From contig NZ_CP095481.1 in the NCBI RefSeq assembly GCF_023023025.1, positions 5,035,001-5,099,000 of the forward strand: a stretch of DNA of 64,000 bases, read 5' to 3'. The stretch comes from Amycolatopsis sp. WQ 127309 (GTDB taxonomy: Bacteria; Actinomycetota; Actinomycetes; Mycobacteriales; Pseudonocardiaceae). A program made the translations under genes and the position numbers. The notes below the pieces were generated by a model. It saw only the letters and a program-made list of their open reading frames with translations. It was not told where the DNA came from and made no database searches. Shown here in pieces: positions 49,497 through 58,353 of this stretch (positions within the stretch are counted from its first letter, which is position 1; every line of letters starts with the position of its first letter).

Positions 49497-51200
49497 TCAG
49501 CCGACGTGTTCCAGCGAATGGGCCTCCGTCACCAGGTCCAGCCATCCCCGCCACCCCGCGACCGTCGCCGGTTCGGCCCAGGGGCGGGTCGTGCGGACCA
49601 GGCGGACGCCCGGGCGGGCCAGCCACCGCAGCAGCACCCCCACCTCCTCCGGGGGCGCGCCGTGCAGGGGCCCGGGGTCCGGCAGCACCGTCTCCGCCGA
49701 GGCCACCAGCGCCTCCACCACCGGCATCGGCGGCACTCCTCGGCGGGCGACGCCCGCCGAGGCCAGCCGGCCGTAGCGGATCACCGACAGTTCCCAGCCG
49801 CCCGCGCCGTCCGGGTTCGCCGCTATCAGCTCGCCGATCGAGGCCAGCGCCGCCTGGCGGTGGGCTCGGCCCAGGACGCGGATCAGGCCGGCCAGCTCGT
49901 CGCGGTGGCGGGCCGCCTGCTCGTAGTGCTGCGCCTCCGCCAGTCGCTCCAGCTGGGCCGCCGCGGCGCGCAGCGGGGCGCCGTCGAGGCCCGCGATGAG
50001 CCCCGACACCGACTCGACCGCCGGGCCGTACTCCTCGACGTTCTGCCGGCCGGCGCACGGTGCGCCGCAGCGGCCCAGCTCGGCGAGGACGCACGGGGTC
50101 CCGCTCGGCGCCTTCGGCGAGATCCGCTGGGTGCACGTGCGCAGCCCCGACGCGCCGGCCAGGGTGTCCGCCGTCGTGCGGGCGTCGGCCTGGTTGCGGA
50201 ACGGGCCCAGCACCCCCGGCCGCGGCAGCCGCACCACCGACAGCCGGGGGAACGCCTCGTCCGTCAGGCCGACCCACCAGCCCTGGTGCCGGTTCTTCGA
50301 CCGCCGGTTGTACGCCGGCCGGTGCGCGCCGATCAGCCGCAGCTCCCGCACCTCGGCCTCCAGCGAGTGCGCGCAGACGACGTGGTCGACGCGCTCGGCC
50401 AGCGCGACCATCTCCCGGATCCGGCTGCGCCCCTCCGAGCCGGTGAAGTACGTCCGCACGCGCCGCCGCAGGTCCTTCGCCGTGCCGACGTACAGGACCT
50501 CCTCCTTCGGCCCCCGGAACAGGTAGACGCCCGGCGCGGCCGGCAGGTCCGCGGCCAGGTGCCGCTTCGCGCGCTGGGCCACCGTGACCTCGGGCAGGTA
50601 GCCCATCAGCTCTTCGAGCGAGTGGACGCCCAGGTTGCCGACGCGCTCCAGCAGGCCGTGCAGCACGTCGACGGTGGCGCGGGCGTCGTCCAGCGCCCGG
50701 TGCGTCGGCCGGGTCCGGGCCCCGAACAGCAGCGCCAGGGCCGTCAGGTTGTAGCGGCCCACCTCGTCGCGCGGGACGACCCGCCGTGCCAGCCGGACGG
50801 TGCACACCACGGTCGCCTTCGGCCAGGCATAACCGTGTCCTTCGCAGGCCGCGCGCATGTGCGAGGTGTCGAACCCCGAGTTGTGCGCCACCAGCACCGA
50901 CCCGCCGATGAACTCCAGGAACGCCGGCAGCACCTCCTCGATCGGCGGCGCGTCGTAGACCATGGCGTGGGTGATGCCCGTCAGCGAGACGATCTGCGGC
51001 GGGATCGGCACGCCCGGGTTGACCAGCGTGGCGAACTCGCCCAGCACCTCACCCGCGCGCACCTTCACCGCGCCGATCTCGGTGATCCCGTTCGGGCCGG
51101 GTGCCGCCCCGGTCGTCTCGAGGTCGAACACCACGAACGTGGTGTCCCGCAACGGGGTTCCGAGCTCGTCGAACGCGAGCTGTGCCTGGACCGGACGCAT
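49497..51200 (-). CDS. DnaQ-type exonuclease fused to a UvrC-like GIY-YIG domain
   Basis: 567 residues. N-terminal 3'-5' exonuclease with Exo[11 protein letters not shown], Exo[10 protein letters not shown] and Exo[13 protein letters not shown]. Then a GIY-YIG domain ([32 protein letters not shown]) and UvrC-like segments with Cys ([10 protein letters not shown]..., RCGAPCAGR) and a UVR-type helix. The counterpart is Rv2191. Likely DNA repair or structure-specific cleavage; the function of the fused pair is not settled in my knowledge. Start ATG at 51200 is preferred to a TTG at 51230. Confidence 0.92.
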   Translation of the reverse strand: MRPVQAQLAFDELGTPLRDTTFVVFDLETTGAAPGPNGITEIGAVKVRAGEVLGEFATLVNPGVPIPPQIVSLTGITHAMVYDAPPIEEVLPAFLEFIGGSVLVAHNSGFDTSHMRAACEGHGYAWPKATVVCTVRLARRVVPRDEVGRYNLTALALLFGARTRPTHRALDDARATVDVLHGLLERVGNLGVHSLEELMGYLPEVTVAQRAKRHLAADLPAAPGVYLFRGPKEEVLYVGTAKDLRRRVRTYFTGSEGRSRIREMVALAERVDHVVCAHSLEAEVRELRLIGAHRPAYNRRSKNRHQGWWVGLTDEAFPRLSVVRLPRPGVLGPFRNQADARTTADTLAGASGLRTCTQRISPKAPSGTPCVLAELGRCGAPCAGRQNVEEYGPAVESVSGLIAGLDGAPLRAAAAQLERLAEAQHYEQAARHRDELAGLIRVLGRAHRQAALASIGELIAANPDGAGGWELSVIRYGRLASAGVARRGVPPMPVVEALVASAETVLPDPGPLHGAPPEEVGVLLRWLARPGVRLVRTTRPWAEPATVAGWRGWLDLVTEAHSLEHVG

Positions 51201-51308
51201 GGCGGGGACCCTAGAGGCCACCCCCGACAATTTTCGGCGACCGGCCGGTCACCGCGGGTTCGCATGGCGTGCGACGCGGGATCCGGGGGCGGGGCCTACC
51301 CTGGAGCG

Positions 51309-52697
51309 ATGCACCCGCAGCCGCTCGTGCCGGAGCCGCCCGGGGACCACACCGGTCCCGCGGGTGTCGCGCCGCGCCCCGAGCAGGCCGACGACGCGGG
51401 GGAGCGGCCCGAACCCGCCACCTGGCCCGCCCTGCCGGAGCCGGTCCGCGACCGGATCGCCGAGCTCGCCGCGGCCGCCGTCGCCAAGCTGCCGAACACC
51501 GACGTGCCCCGCCAGCTGCGGCCCGTCGCCAAGTTCGCGCCGGCCAAGCGCGCGAAGCTCGGCGGCGCCGCCCTGCTGGCCGCGCTGGGCGAGTCGTCCC
51601 AGTTCCGCACCGCCGTCATCGAGTGGCTGCGCGAACACCGGACCGACGCCCTCGACCCCAACGCCGTCGACTCGGTCGCCGGGGCGGCCGCCGCCGTCCT
51701 GCTCGGGGAGTCCGGGGCCGCAGGCCGGGTCCGGCTGGTCGCGAAGAACGCCGAGGAGAACGTCCTGCGCGCGGAGCGGGACGCCGCGCTCGCCCGCGCC
51801 CAGCGGCTCGAAGCCGAGCTGGCCCTGGTCCGGGCCGAGCTCACCGACGCGAGGCTGGCCGCCGAGAGCGTCCGCGGCGAGCGCGAAGGTGAAGTCGAGA
51901 AACTCTTGAAGCGGCTTCGCGAGCAAGGCGTGCAGCTCCGGCAGGCCAAGGACGCGGCGGAATCGGCGTCGGTGGACGCCGAACGCGGCATTTCGGCGCA
52001 CGCCGAGCAGGTCGCCGCCCTCACCGCCCAGCTCGCGCGGGAACGCCAGCGCGTCGCCAACGAACGCGCCCGGGCCGAACGCGCCAGCGCCGACGCCGAC
52101 ATCGCCCGGCAGTCGGCCCGCGAAGCGCGCGAAGCCGACGAAGTGCGGCTGGCGCTGCTCGTCGACACGATCGACGGCGCGGCCAACGGCCTGCGCCGCG
52201 AACTGGCCCTCGGCGCCCGCGGGGCCCGCCCGGCGGACATGGTCCGCGGCGCCAGCTCCGGCCTCGGCCAGGGCGGCAAGATCGCCGACGTGTCCACCTT
52301 GGACCGCTACCTCGCGCTGCCCAACGTGCACCTGATCGTCGACGGCTACAACGTCACCAAGACCGGCTACCCCGAGCTCGCCCTGGCCGACCAGCGCGAC
52401 CGGCTGATCCACCAGCTCTCCGCGCTGGCCGCGCGGACCTCCGCCGAGGTGACGGTGGTCTTCGACGGCGCCGGTGTGCTGTCGGTCCCGGCCTCGGTGC
52501 CCCGCGGGGTCCGGGTGCTGTTCTCCGACCGCGGCGTGCTGGCCGACGACGTGATCCGCAACATCGTCCGGGCCGAGCCCGCGGGCCGGCCGATGGTGGT
52601 CGCGACGTCCGACCGCGCGGTCGCCGACTCGGTCCGCGGCGGCGGCGCGCACCCGACGCCGTCCGCGGTGCTGGTGAGCCGGCTCAGCCGGGTCTGA
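51309..52697 (+). CDS. NYN-domain (YacP/PIN-like) RNase-type protein with coiled coil
   Basis: 462 residues. A helical N-terminal part (residues about 35-150), a long Arg/Glu/Ala coiled coil (about 150-300), and a C-terminal NYN domain: LIVDGYNVTKTGYP, EVTVVFDGAGV, SDRGVLADDVIRNIVRAEPA, and PMVVATSDRAVADSV. The Asp residues expected for metal-dependent cleavage are all present. Probably an RNA-processing enzyme. ATG at 51309. Its last 13 or so codons are echoed further downstream (see 52781-52822). Confidence 0.88.
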   Translation: MHPQPLVPEPPGDHTGPAGVAPRPEQADDAGERPEPATWPALPEPVRDRIAELAAAAVAKLPNTDVPRQLRPVAKFAPAKRAKLGGAALLAALGESSQFRTAVIEWLREHRTDALDPNAVDSVAGAAAAVLLGESGAAGRVRLVAKNAEENVLRAERDAALARAQRLEAELALVRAELTDARLAAESVRGEREGEVEKLLKRLREQGVQLRQAKDAAESASVDAERGISAHAEQVAALTAQLARERQRVANERARAERASADADIARQSAREAREADEVRLALLVDTIDGAANGLRRELALGARGARPADMVRGASSGLGQGGKIADVSTLDRYLALPNVHLIVDGYNVTKTGYPELALADQRDRLIHQLSALAARTSAEVTVVFDGAGVLSVPASVPRGVRVLFSDRGVLADDVIRNIVRAEPAGRPMVVATSDRAVADSVRGGGAHPTPSAVLVSRLSRV

Positions 52698-52780
52698 GCC
52701 TTTACGCGGGGGACGGGCGGTTCACCCGTTCGAAGGCGGCTATCGCGCCGGTACCCGATTGCGCGGTCGCCCCCTCGACG

Positions 52781-52822
52781 GCCGTTCGCGGTGCTCGTGA
52801 GCCGTCTGAGCGGGGTCTGAGC
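52781..52822 (+). repeat. Partial duplicate of the 3' end of the NYN gene
   Basis: 52781-52822 resembles 52661-52699: both read (C/T)CGCGGTGCT(G/C)GTGAGCC, then the words (G/T)CT(C/G)AGC and GGGTCTGAGC. Translated, the second copy gives VLVSRLSGV-stop against VLVSRLSRV-stop in the gene. The intervening 80 bases are not similar. Confidence 0.72.
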
Positions 52823-52942
52823 ATTTCTCGCCTTGGACCCCGATCGGGTGAACCGGAGCCGTTCTCGGCGATCTGAGCGCCGGAAACTGTCGGTGGTGCC
52901 ACCTAACGTGCGGGGCAGCAGTTCCGACGTGAGGAGGACCAC

Positions 52943-53200
52943 ATGACCGGCACCCCCGAGTTGTCCGAAGTGGACGTCTCGCACATTTCCGTTTCCGACA
53001 TCGAGAACGTCGTGGTGGATTGCGACCGCTGCGTCGTGCGCGGCATCTCCTGCCACGACTGCGTGGTGACCGTCTTGCTCGGCGCGCCACCCGCCGTCGG
53101 GTGGGACGCCGACGAGCGCCGCGCGGTGGCGGCGCTGGCCGAAGCGGGGATGGTGCCCCGGCTGCGCATGGTCGAAGGACCGGCTTTGCGCACCGCCTGA
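52943..53200 (+). CDS. Small four-Cys protein, probably metal binding
   Basis: 85 residues. A short N-terminal strand pair (VDVSHISVSDIENVVV) is followed by two CxxC pairs (DCDRCVVRGISCHDCVVTVL), then a helix (DERRAVAALAEAGMVPRLRM). The two pairs are 6 residues apart, as in zinc ribbons or Fe-S proteins. ATG at 52943 with GAGGAGG upstream. Similar small proteins occur in actinobacteria ahead of NlpC/P60 genes; function not known. Confidence 0.8.
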   Translation: MTGTPELSEVDVSHISVSDIENVVVDCDRCVVRGISCHDCVVTVLLGAPPAVGWDADERRAVAALAEAGMVPRLRMVEGPALRTA

Positions 53201-53340
53201 GTGACCCGTTTCGTGTCGGCGCGCCGAGTGGTCGATCGGATCAGGTGAACGGTAGGTAGCCGAAATGGCGGACAAAGAAACCCCAGCGTGTAACGCCCAT
53301 CACATGTTTTCTCCCCCGCTGGTCCGATGGTGTTTAACGG

Positions 53341-53619
53341 CGCTACGCAGAGTTTTGGCGCAGGGGGTGGTGGACGCGGTGGCGGTCTTTTCGTAACCTG
53401 TCCGAGATCTCGTGGCCCCTGGCCGTCGATGAGACGGCGACGCGAGATCGCCGCCGGACGCAGCTTTGTCGGGAAGCTGGGAACCGGAACCACCATCGCG
53501 GGCCTCCCTCTCGAGGGAAAACGCGCGCGATGGACGGGACAACGGCGAAGAGGAACCCCCGACCTCTTCGTGCCCCGGTCCCCCTCGGCGGCCGAGACGC
53601 AAAGGAGACCCGCGCGACC
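53341..53619 (+). ncRNA. Structured leader before the NlpC/P60 gene
   Basis: The roughly 280 bases before the GTG at 53620 can form at least five perfect hairpins: GATCTCG 53406-53412 with CGAGATC 53443-53449, inner GCCGTC/GACGGC (53422-53427, 53433-53438), AGCTT/AAGCT (53462-53466, 53474-53478), CCATCGCG/CGCGATGG (53493-53500, 53526-53533) enclosing TCCCTC/GAGGGA, and CGAAGAGG/CCTCTTCG (53546-53553, 53563-53570). Cell-wall hydrolases of this kind are often preceded by c-di-AMP (ydaO-type) riboswitches in actinobacteria, but I do not find that class's core motifs clearly, so the class is left open. Confidence 0.4.
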
Positions 53620-54672
53620 GTGCAGTCGCATCCCATCAGGCGCGTGGTGTCAGGTGCCCTCGCCGCGGCTTCGGTGATCACCCTCGTCACCATGGCCCAG
53701 CCGTCGGCCACCGCCGCCCCCATCCCCGTTCTCCAAGCCCCGCCCACCGGTTCGGACGCGCTCGCCCAGTACCGCGATCTCGCGGCACAGGCCGAGAAGC
53801 TGAACGAAGACCTGCTCAAGGCCCAGGACGACCTGAAGGCCAAGCAGGGTGAGCTCGACAAGGCCACCACCGACGTCAACGCGGCGAAGGGCCAGGCCGA
53901 AGCGGCGAGCGCAAACGAGAAGAAGTACCAGACCGAGGTCGACAAGTTCGCCGGCGCGTCGTTCACCAGTGGTGTCCAGCTGAACAAGCTGTCCGCGCTG
54001 CTGGCCGGCACGTCGACGCAGGACTTCCTGGACCGCTCGTCGGCCCTCGAGGTCATCGCGACCGACAAGAACGCCGCCATGGGCAACCTCAGCGGCGCCG
54101 TCCAGCAGGCCACCGACGCCACGAACAAGGCCACCGACGCCGCGAAGCGGGCGACGGACGCCCGTGACGCCGCGGCGAAGCTGACCTCGGACATCCAGGC
54201 CAAGCAGAAGACGCTGAACGACCAGATCGACCAGCTCAAGGCGGCCAACAAGAGCCTGAGCTCGCTCGACAAGGCGGCCCAGCGCGACACGGGCTCCGCG
54301 CCTCCGGGGCTCAAGGCCCCGACCGCGGACGCCCAGGCCGCACTGGACGCCGCGCTGAGCAAGCTGGGCAGCGCCTACGTCTGGGGTGCCACCGGGCCGA
54401 GCACGTTCGACTGCTCGGGCCTGATGCTCTGGGCCTACAAGCAGGCCGGCATCACCCTGCCCCGGTCCAGCCGGGAGCAGTCCACCTTCGGCGCCGCGGT
54501 GCCGCGGGACCAGCTCCAGCCGGGCGACCTCGTGTTCTACTACTCGCCCGTTTCGCACGTCGGCATGTACGTCGGCAACGGCAAGATGGTGCACGCGCCC
54601 GACACCGGTGACGTCGTGAAGATCTCGCCGCTGCAGAGCCAGTACGCGGGAGCGCGACGCCCGACGTCGTGA
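53620..54672 (+). CDS. NlpC/P60 family peptidoglycan hydrolase
   Basis: 350 residues. Signal peptide (VVSGALAAASVITLVTMAQP, cleavage near ATAAPIP), a long coiled-coil part (residues about 50-230, DLKAKQGELDKATTDVNAAK type), then the NlpC/P60 domain: YVWGATGPSTFDCSGLMLWA with the catalytic Cys, SHVGMYVGNGKMVHAP with the His. Related to Rv2190c. Likely cleaves the D-Glu-mDAP bond and is kept inactive or positioned by the coiled coil. GTG at 53620 with AAGGAG 13 bases before it; an earlier in-frame start runs into the structured leader. Confidence 0.93.
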   Translation: MQSHPIRRVVSGALAAASVITLVTMAQPSATAAPIPVLQAPPTGSDALAQYRDLAAQAEKLNEDLLKAQDDLKAKQGELDKATTDVNAAKGQAEAASANEKKYQTEVDKFAGASFTSGVQLNKLSALLAGTSTQDFLDRSSALEVIATDKNAAMGNLSGAVQQATDATNKATDAAKRATDARDAAAKLTSDIQAKQKTLNDQIDQLKAANKSLSSLDKAAQRDTGSAPPGLKAPTADAQAALDAALSKLGSAYVWGATGPSTFDCSGLMLWAYKQAGITLPRSSREQSTFGAAVPRDQLQPGDLVFYYSPVSHVGMYVGNGKMVHAPDTGDVVKISPLQSQYAGARRPTS

Positions 54673-54690
54673 CCCTCCGAGCAACTCGTG

Positions 54691-54724
54691 AAGGGGCGGT
54701 ACCGCACACGCGGTGCCGCCCCTT
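54691..54724 (+). terminator. Terminator after the NlpC/P60 gene
   Basis: AAGGGGCGGTACCGC pairs with GCGGTGCCGCCCCTT (one G-T wobble) around ACAC. The stem is followed by CGCTG with no long T run. Confidence 0.87.
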
Positions 54725-54756
54725 CGCTGTAGGTGGCGGCCGCTAGCCTCAGGGGC

Positions 54757-55914
54757 GTGCTCAAGACCCTGCTCGTGACCAACGACTTCCCGCCCCGGCC
54801 CGGGGGGATCCAGAACTACCTGAACTCCCTCGCCACCCGGTTGCCGGCGGACGACCTGGTCGTCTACGCGCCGTCGTGGGAGTCGCACACGGGGTCGCAC
54901 GAGGAGTTCGACGCCGCGGCGCCGTTCGAGGTCGTCCGGCACCCGACGTCGCTGATGCTGCCGACGCCGGACGTGCTGCGCCGGGCGAAGGAGATCATGC
55001 GCGCGCGGGACTGCGAAGCCGTCTGGTTCGGCGCCGCCGCGCCGCTGGCGCTGCTGGGTCACTCGCTGCGGCAGGCCGGGGCGCGCCGCGTCGTGGCGTC
55101 CACGCACGGCCACGAGGTCGGCTGGTCCATGCTGCCGGGCTCGCGGCAGGCGTTGCGGCGCATCGGGGACACCGTGGACGTCGTCACCTACGTCAGCCGC
55201 TACACCCGCGGCCGGTTCGCCGCCGCGTTCGGCGCGATGGCCGGGCTGGAGCTGCTGCCGTCCGGTGTGGACACCGGGATCTACCGGCCGGACCCGGCGG
55301 GGCGCGCGGAGATCCGCGCCCGGCACGGTCTCGGCGACCGGCCGACCGTCGTCTGCGTGTCGCGGCTGGTCCCGCGCAAGGGCCAGGACCAGCTGATCCG
55401 CGCCCTGCCGAAGCTGAAGGAACGCGTGCCCGGCGCGGCTTTGCTGATCGTCGGCGGCGGCCCGTACCGCAAGCGGCTGACCGAGCTGGTCCGCGAGTGC
55501 GGTGTCGAGCGCGACGTCGTCATCACCGGGTCGGTCCCGTGGGCCGAGCTGCCCGCGCACTACGCCGCCGGTGACGTCTTCGCCATGCCGGCCCGCACCC
55601 GCGGCCGGGGCCTCGACGTCGAGGGCCTCGGCATCGTCTACCTGGAGGCCTCGGCGACCGGGCTGCCGGTGGTCGCGGGCAACTCCGGCGGCGCGCCCGA
55701 GGCGGTCCTGGACGAGGTGACCGGGCACGTCGTCGACGGCCGGGACGTCGGCCAGCTGGGCGAGACCGTCGCCAGCCTGCTCGCGGACCCGGTGCGGGCC
55801 CGCCGGATGGGCGAAGCGGGCCGCGCGTGGGTGAGCGAGAACTGGCGCTGGGGCGTCATGGCGGACCGCCTGTCGGGCCTGCTGGACGGCGACCCGGTGG
55901 CCGCCGTCCGCTGA
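54757..55914 (+). CDS. pimB: PimB-like GT4 glycosyltransferase
   Basis: 385 residues, GT-B fold, GT4 family. LVTNDFPPRPGGIQNYL (acceptor site) and the donor site CVSRLVPRKGQDQLIRALP, then the EGLGIVYLEASATGLPVVAG block with the two conserved Glu. Counterpart of Rv2188c, which adds the second mannose to phosphatidylinositol mannosides. GTG at 54757 is used (VLKTLLVTNDFPP). It ends at hairpin repeat copy 5. Mannolipid synthesis is the likely role. Confidence 0.9.
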   Translation: MLKTLLVTNDFPPRPGGIQNYLNSLATRLPADDLVVYAPSWESHTGSHEEFDAAAPFEVVRHPTSLMLPTPDVLRRAKEIMRARDCEAVWFGAAAPLALLGHSLRQAGARRVVASTHGHEVGWSMLPGSRQALRRIGDTVDVVTYVSRYTRGRFAAAFGAMAGLELLPSGVDTGIYRPDPAGRAEIRARHGLGDRPTVVCVSRLVPRKGQDQLIRALPKLKERVPGAALLIVGGGPYRKRLTELVRECGVERDVVITGSVPWAELPAHYAAGDVFAMPARTRGRGLDVEGLGIVYLEASATGLPVVAGNSGGAPEAVLDEVTGHVVDGRDVGQLGETVASLLADPVRARRMGEAGRAWVSENWRWGVMADRLSGLLDGDPVAAVR

Positions 55915-55918
55915 CGCT

Positions 55919-55979
55919 GAAAGCCGTGAAGGCCTCCTTACCGGCCATAAGAGCCGTGAAGGAGGCCTTCACGGCTTTC
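55919..55979. repeat. Long hairpin repeat, copy 5 (asymmetric inner part)
   Basis: Outer arms GAAAGCCGTGAAGGCCTCC(TT) at 55919-55939 and its complement at 55959-55979 are perfect (21 bp). The inner part differs from the other copies: the right side starts GCCGTGAAGGAGG, so a second, smaller hairpin (GCCGTGAA / TTCACGGC) is also possible. It lies between the convergent stops of pimB and the kinase-like gene. Confidence 0.92.
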
Positions 55980-56005
55980 CGGCGGGCGCGGGGAGGCCGG
56001 GAACG

Positions 56006-56629
56006 TCAGGGCGTGTAGAGCGCCGGGTGGCGCGGGTCGTCGACGCGGACCACGACGTCGGCCAGGGCGCTCGGGTCCGCTTCCTCCTCGTAGCGCTCGT
56101 AGGCCGGGACGGCCCAGGCGTCCGGCACGCGGCGGCGCAGGGCGGCGGGGGAGAGCCACAGGTGCACGGCCAGGTCGAAGGCCAGGCCCGCGCCGAGCAG
56201 CAGCTCGCCGTCGAGGATCACGACGCCGCCTTCGGGCACCGGCACGCGGGCGGCGCGGGTCGCGCGGTCGCGCTCGGTGTCCCACAACGACGGCAGGATC
56301 TCGCCGGAACCGGTGCCGGCCAGGGGATCGAGCACTTCGCGGCGCAGCGCGCCGAGGTCGAGCCAGTCGGTGTAGCGGGCGTCGGGGTTCGTGCGGCCGT
56401 GCTCGAAGCGCAGCGACGCCGGGCGCAGGAAGTCGCGCGCGGACACGCGCAGGGCCGCGCGGCCGCGCAGGCGCAGGGGCTCGACCAGGGCGTCCGCGAG
56501 TTCTGTGGTTTCCGTCGCACCGTCCGCGCCGTCGACGGCGACCGCGATCCGGGGGCGCTCGGTGAGCGCGCTGATGCGCTCGGTCAGTTCTTCGGCCAGG
56601 ACGGCGGGGGAAATCGGGCGGTAGCGCAC
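56006..56629 (-). CDS. Uridine kinase-like protein with a degenerate P-loop
   Basis: 207 residues. The fold is that of the uridine kinase/nucleoside kinase group: RPRIAVAVDGADGATETTEL at the P-loop position, RGRAALRVSARDFLRPASLR, the RYTDWLDLGALRREVLDPL segment, and GGVVILDGELLLGAGLAFDL. The P-loop reads GADGATETT where the family usually has GADGAGKTT: the Gly-Lys pair that binds the ATP phosphates is Thr-Glu. So catalysis by the normal route is doubtful. The GTG at 56629 has GGAGGA upstream. It is divergent from the SRPBCC gene. Confidence 0.82.
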   Translation of the reverse strand: MRYRPISPAVLAEELTERISALTERPRIAVAVDGADGATETTELADALVEPLRLRGRAALRVSARDFLRPASLRFEHGRTNPDARYTDWLDLGALRREVLDPLAGTGSGEILPSLWDTERDRATRAARVPVPEGGVVILDGELLLGAGLAFDLAVHLWLSPAALRRRVPDAWAVPAYERYEEEADPSALADVVVRVDDPRHPALYTP

Positions 56630-56693
56630 GGGAAGAGATCCTCCACCCGGACCGGGGACGGTTTTCGTCGTACCCCGGTGGGATGATGCGAGC

Positions 56694-57119
56694 ATGACCT
56701 CTTCAGTGAGCTCTTCAGTGGGGAAGACCGCCGATGTCGGTTGGAACACAGGGGTTTCCCGCACCTTGCCGTACTCCGGCGCGGAGGTCTGGGACTTCCT
56801 GGTCAGCCGGGAGGGCGTCGCGATCTGGCTCGGCCCCGGCGTCGACCTGCCGCAGGAGCCGGGTGCGGAGTACGAGACCGAAAACGGCACCGTCGGGGAG
56901 ATCCGCAGTTTCGTCGCGGGCGACCGCGTCCGGCTCACCTGGCGGCCGCAGGACTGGGACCACGACTCCACCGTCCAGGTGCGGTTGAGCGGTTCCGGGG
57001 CCAGGACCACGCTGCGCTTCCACCAGGAATGGCTTTCGGGCGCGGAAGAACGCGAAGAACAACGGGCATACTGGCAGGACGTGATCGATCGCGTGGTGGC
57101 GGCGCTCGCCGAGCGCTGA
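56694..57119 (+). CDS. SRPBCC (AHSA1-like) domain protein
   Basis: 141 residues. Ligand-binding START-like fold: VSRTLPYSGAEVWDFLVSRE, IWLGPGVDLPQEPGAEYETE, RVRLTWRPQDWDHDSTVQV, and the C-terminal helix QRAYWQDVIDRVVAAL. Such proteins bind hydrophobic ligands or modify Hsp90-like partners. Possible counterpart of Rv2185c, which is close to pimB in M. tuberculosis. ATG at 56694. Confidence 0.88.
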   Translation: MTSSVSSSVGKTADVGWNTGVSRTLPYSGAEVWDFLVSREGVAIWLGPGVDLPQEPGAEYETENGTVGEIRSFVAGDRVRLTWRPQDWDHDSTVQVRLSGSGARTTLRFHQEWLSGAEEREEQRAYWQDVIDRVVAALAER

Positions 57120-57138
57120 CGATTTCTTGGGGGACGGT

Positions 57139-58341
57139 ATGACGACGGTCGAGGTAGCCGAAGATTTCGCGCAGGACGCGCACTTGTTCGCGGAACTGCT
57201 GCGCGCGGGCGGGCCCGCGCGCCTGGTCCGGATGCCGCGGGGCCTGACCTGCTACATCGTCACGGACTTCACGCAGGCGCGGGCGCTGCTGGCCGATTCC
57301 CGGCTGCAGAAGGACAACGTGCGCGCGCACGCGCTGTTCGAGGCCAAGCTGCCCGACGAAGTGGCCGCGCAGGGTGGCTTCGGCGAGTCGCTGGGCCACC
57401 ACATGCTCAACATGGACCCGCCGGACCACTCGCGGCTGCGCAAGCTCGTCAACAAGGCGTTCACGGGCCGCACCGTGGCGCGGCTGCGGCCGCGGATCGA
57501 GGAGATCACCGCCGGGCTGCTCGACGCGCTGGCCGGGCGGGAGCGGGCCGACCTGCTGCCCTCCTTCGCCGCGCCGCTGCCGATCACGGTGATCTGCGAG
57601 CTGCTCGGCGTCGCGCCGGAGCACCGCACGGAGTTCGCCGACTGGTCCAAGACGCTGCTGAGCGCGTCGGAGCCGGCGGCCGGGCAGGCCGCGGCGCAGA
57701 ACATGTTCGGCTACCTCACCGGCCTGATCGCCCAGAAGCGCGCCGAGCCGGCCGAGGACCTGCTGTCGGACCTGGTCCACGCGAGCGACGACGGCGACTC
57801 GCTGTCCGAGCCCGAACTGGTGTCGATGGCGTTCCTGCTGCTGGTCGCCGGGCACGAGACCACCGTCAACCTGATCGCCAACAGCGTGCTGGCGCTGCTG
57901 CGCGAGCCGGCGCAGCTCGCCCTGCTGCGCGAAGACCCGTCGCTGCTGCCGAACGCCGTCGAGGAGTTCCTCCGCTTCGACGGCCCGATCCACCTGGCCA
58001 CCCTGCGGTTCACCACGGCGCCGGTCGAGGCGGGCGGCGTGACGATCCCGGAGGGCGAGTTCGTGCTGATCTCGCTGCTGGGCGCCAACCGGGACGAGGC
58101 GCGGTACGCCGAGCCGGGCAAGCTCGACATCACGCGCGCCGCGGGCGGCCACCTGGCCTTCGGCCACGGCATCCACTACTGCGTCGGCGCCCCGCTGGCC
58201 CGCCTGGAGGCGGAGATCGCCCTCGGCGGCCTGCTGGCGCGGTTCCCGGACCTCGAGCTGGACGCGAAGCCGGACGAGCTGGTCTACCGGCCCAGCTCGC
58301 TGATCCACGGCCTGGAGTCCCTTCCGGTCCGGTTGCGCTGA
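57139..58341 (+). CDS. Cytochrome P450
   Basis: 400 residues. I-helix oxygen motif VAGHETTVNL, ExxR as EEFLR followed by FDGPIH, and heme-binding AFGHGIHYCVGAPLARLE. NMDPPDHSRLRKLVNKAFTG is like the CYP107 group. Start ATG at 57139; in-frame TTG at 57127 is less likely. It ends 12 bases before bioA. In Bacillus subtilis the P450 BioI in the biotin operon cleaves acyl-ACP to a pimeloyl precursor, so a similar role here is possible; it could also be an unrelated tailoring enzyme. No ferredoxin gene is adjacent. Confidence 0.93.
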   Translation: MTTVEVAEDFAQDAHLFAELLRAGGPARLVRMPRGLTCYIVTDFTQARALLADSRLQKDNVRAHALFEAKLPDEVAAQGGFGESLGHHMLNMDPPDHSRLRKLVNKAFTGRTVARLRPRIEEITAGLLDALAGRERADLLPSFAAPLPITVICELLGVAPEHRTEFADWSKTLLSASEPAAGQAAAQNMFGYLTGLIAQKRAEPAEDLLSDLVHASDDGDSLSEPELVSMAFLLLVAGHETTVNLIANSVLALLREPAQLALLREDPSLLPNAVEEFLRFDGPIHLATLRFTTAPVEAGGVTIPEGEFVLISLLGANRDEARYAEPGKLDITRAAGGHLAFGHGIHYCVGAPLARLEAEIALGGLLARFPDLELDAKPDELVYRPSSLIHGLESLPVRLR

Positions 58342-58353
58342 TTTAATCGGCGG

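Noticed and set aside
49506..51308. Extension of the NYN gene by 600 codons upstream on the plus strand
   Set aside because: It is antisense to the DnaQ-UvrC gene; the ATG at 51309 begins the first plausible part.
53341..53619. Firm call of a c-di-AMP (ydaO) riboswitch
   Set aside because: Hairpins are clear, but I could not match the conserved core motifs. Needs an Infernal search; only a general structured-leader call is made.
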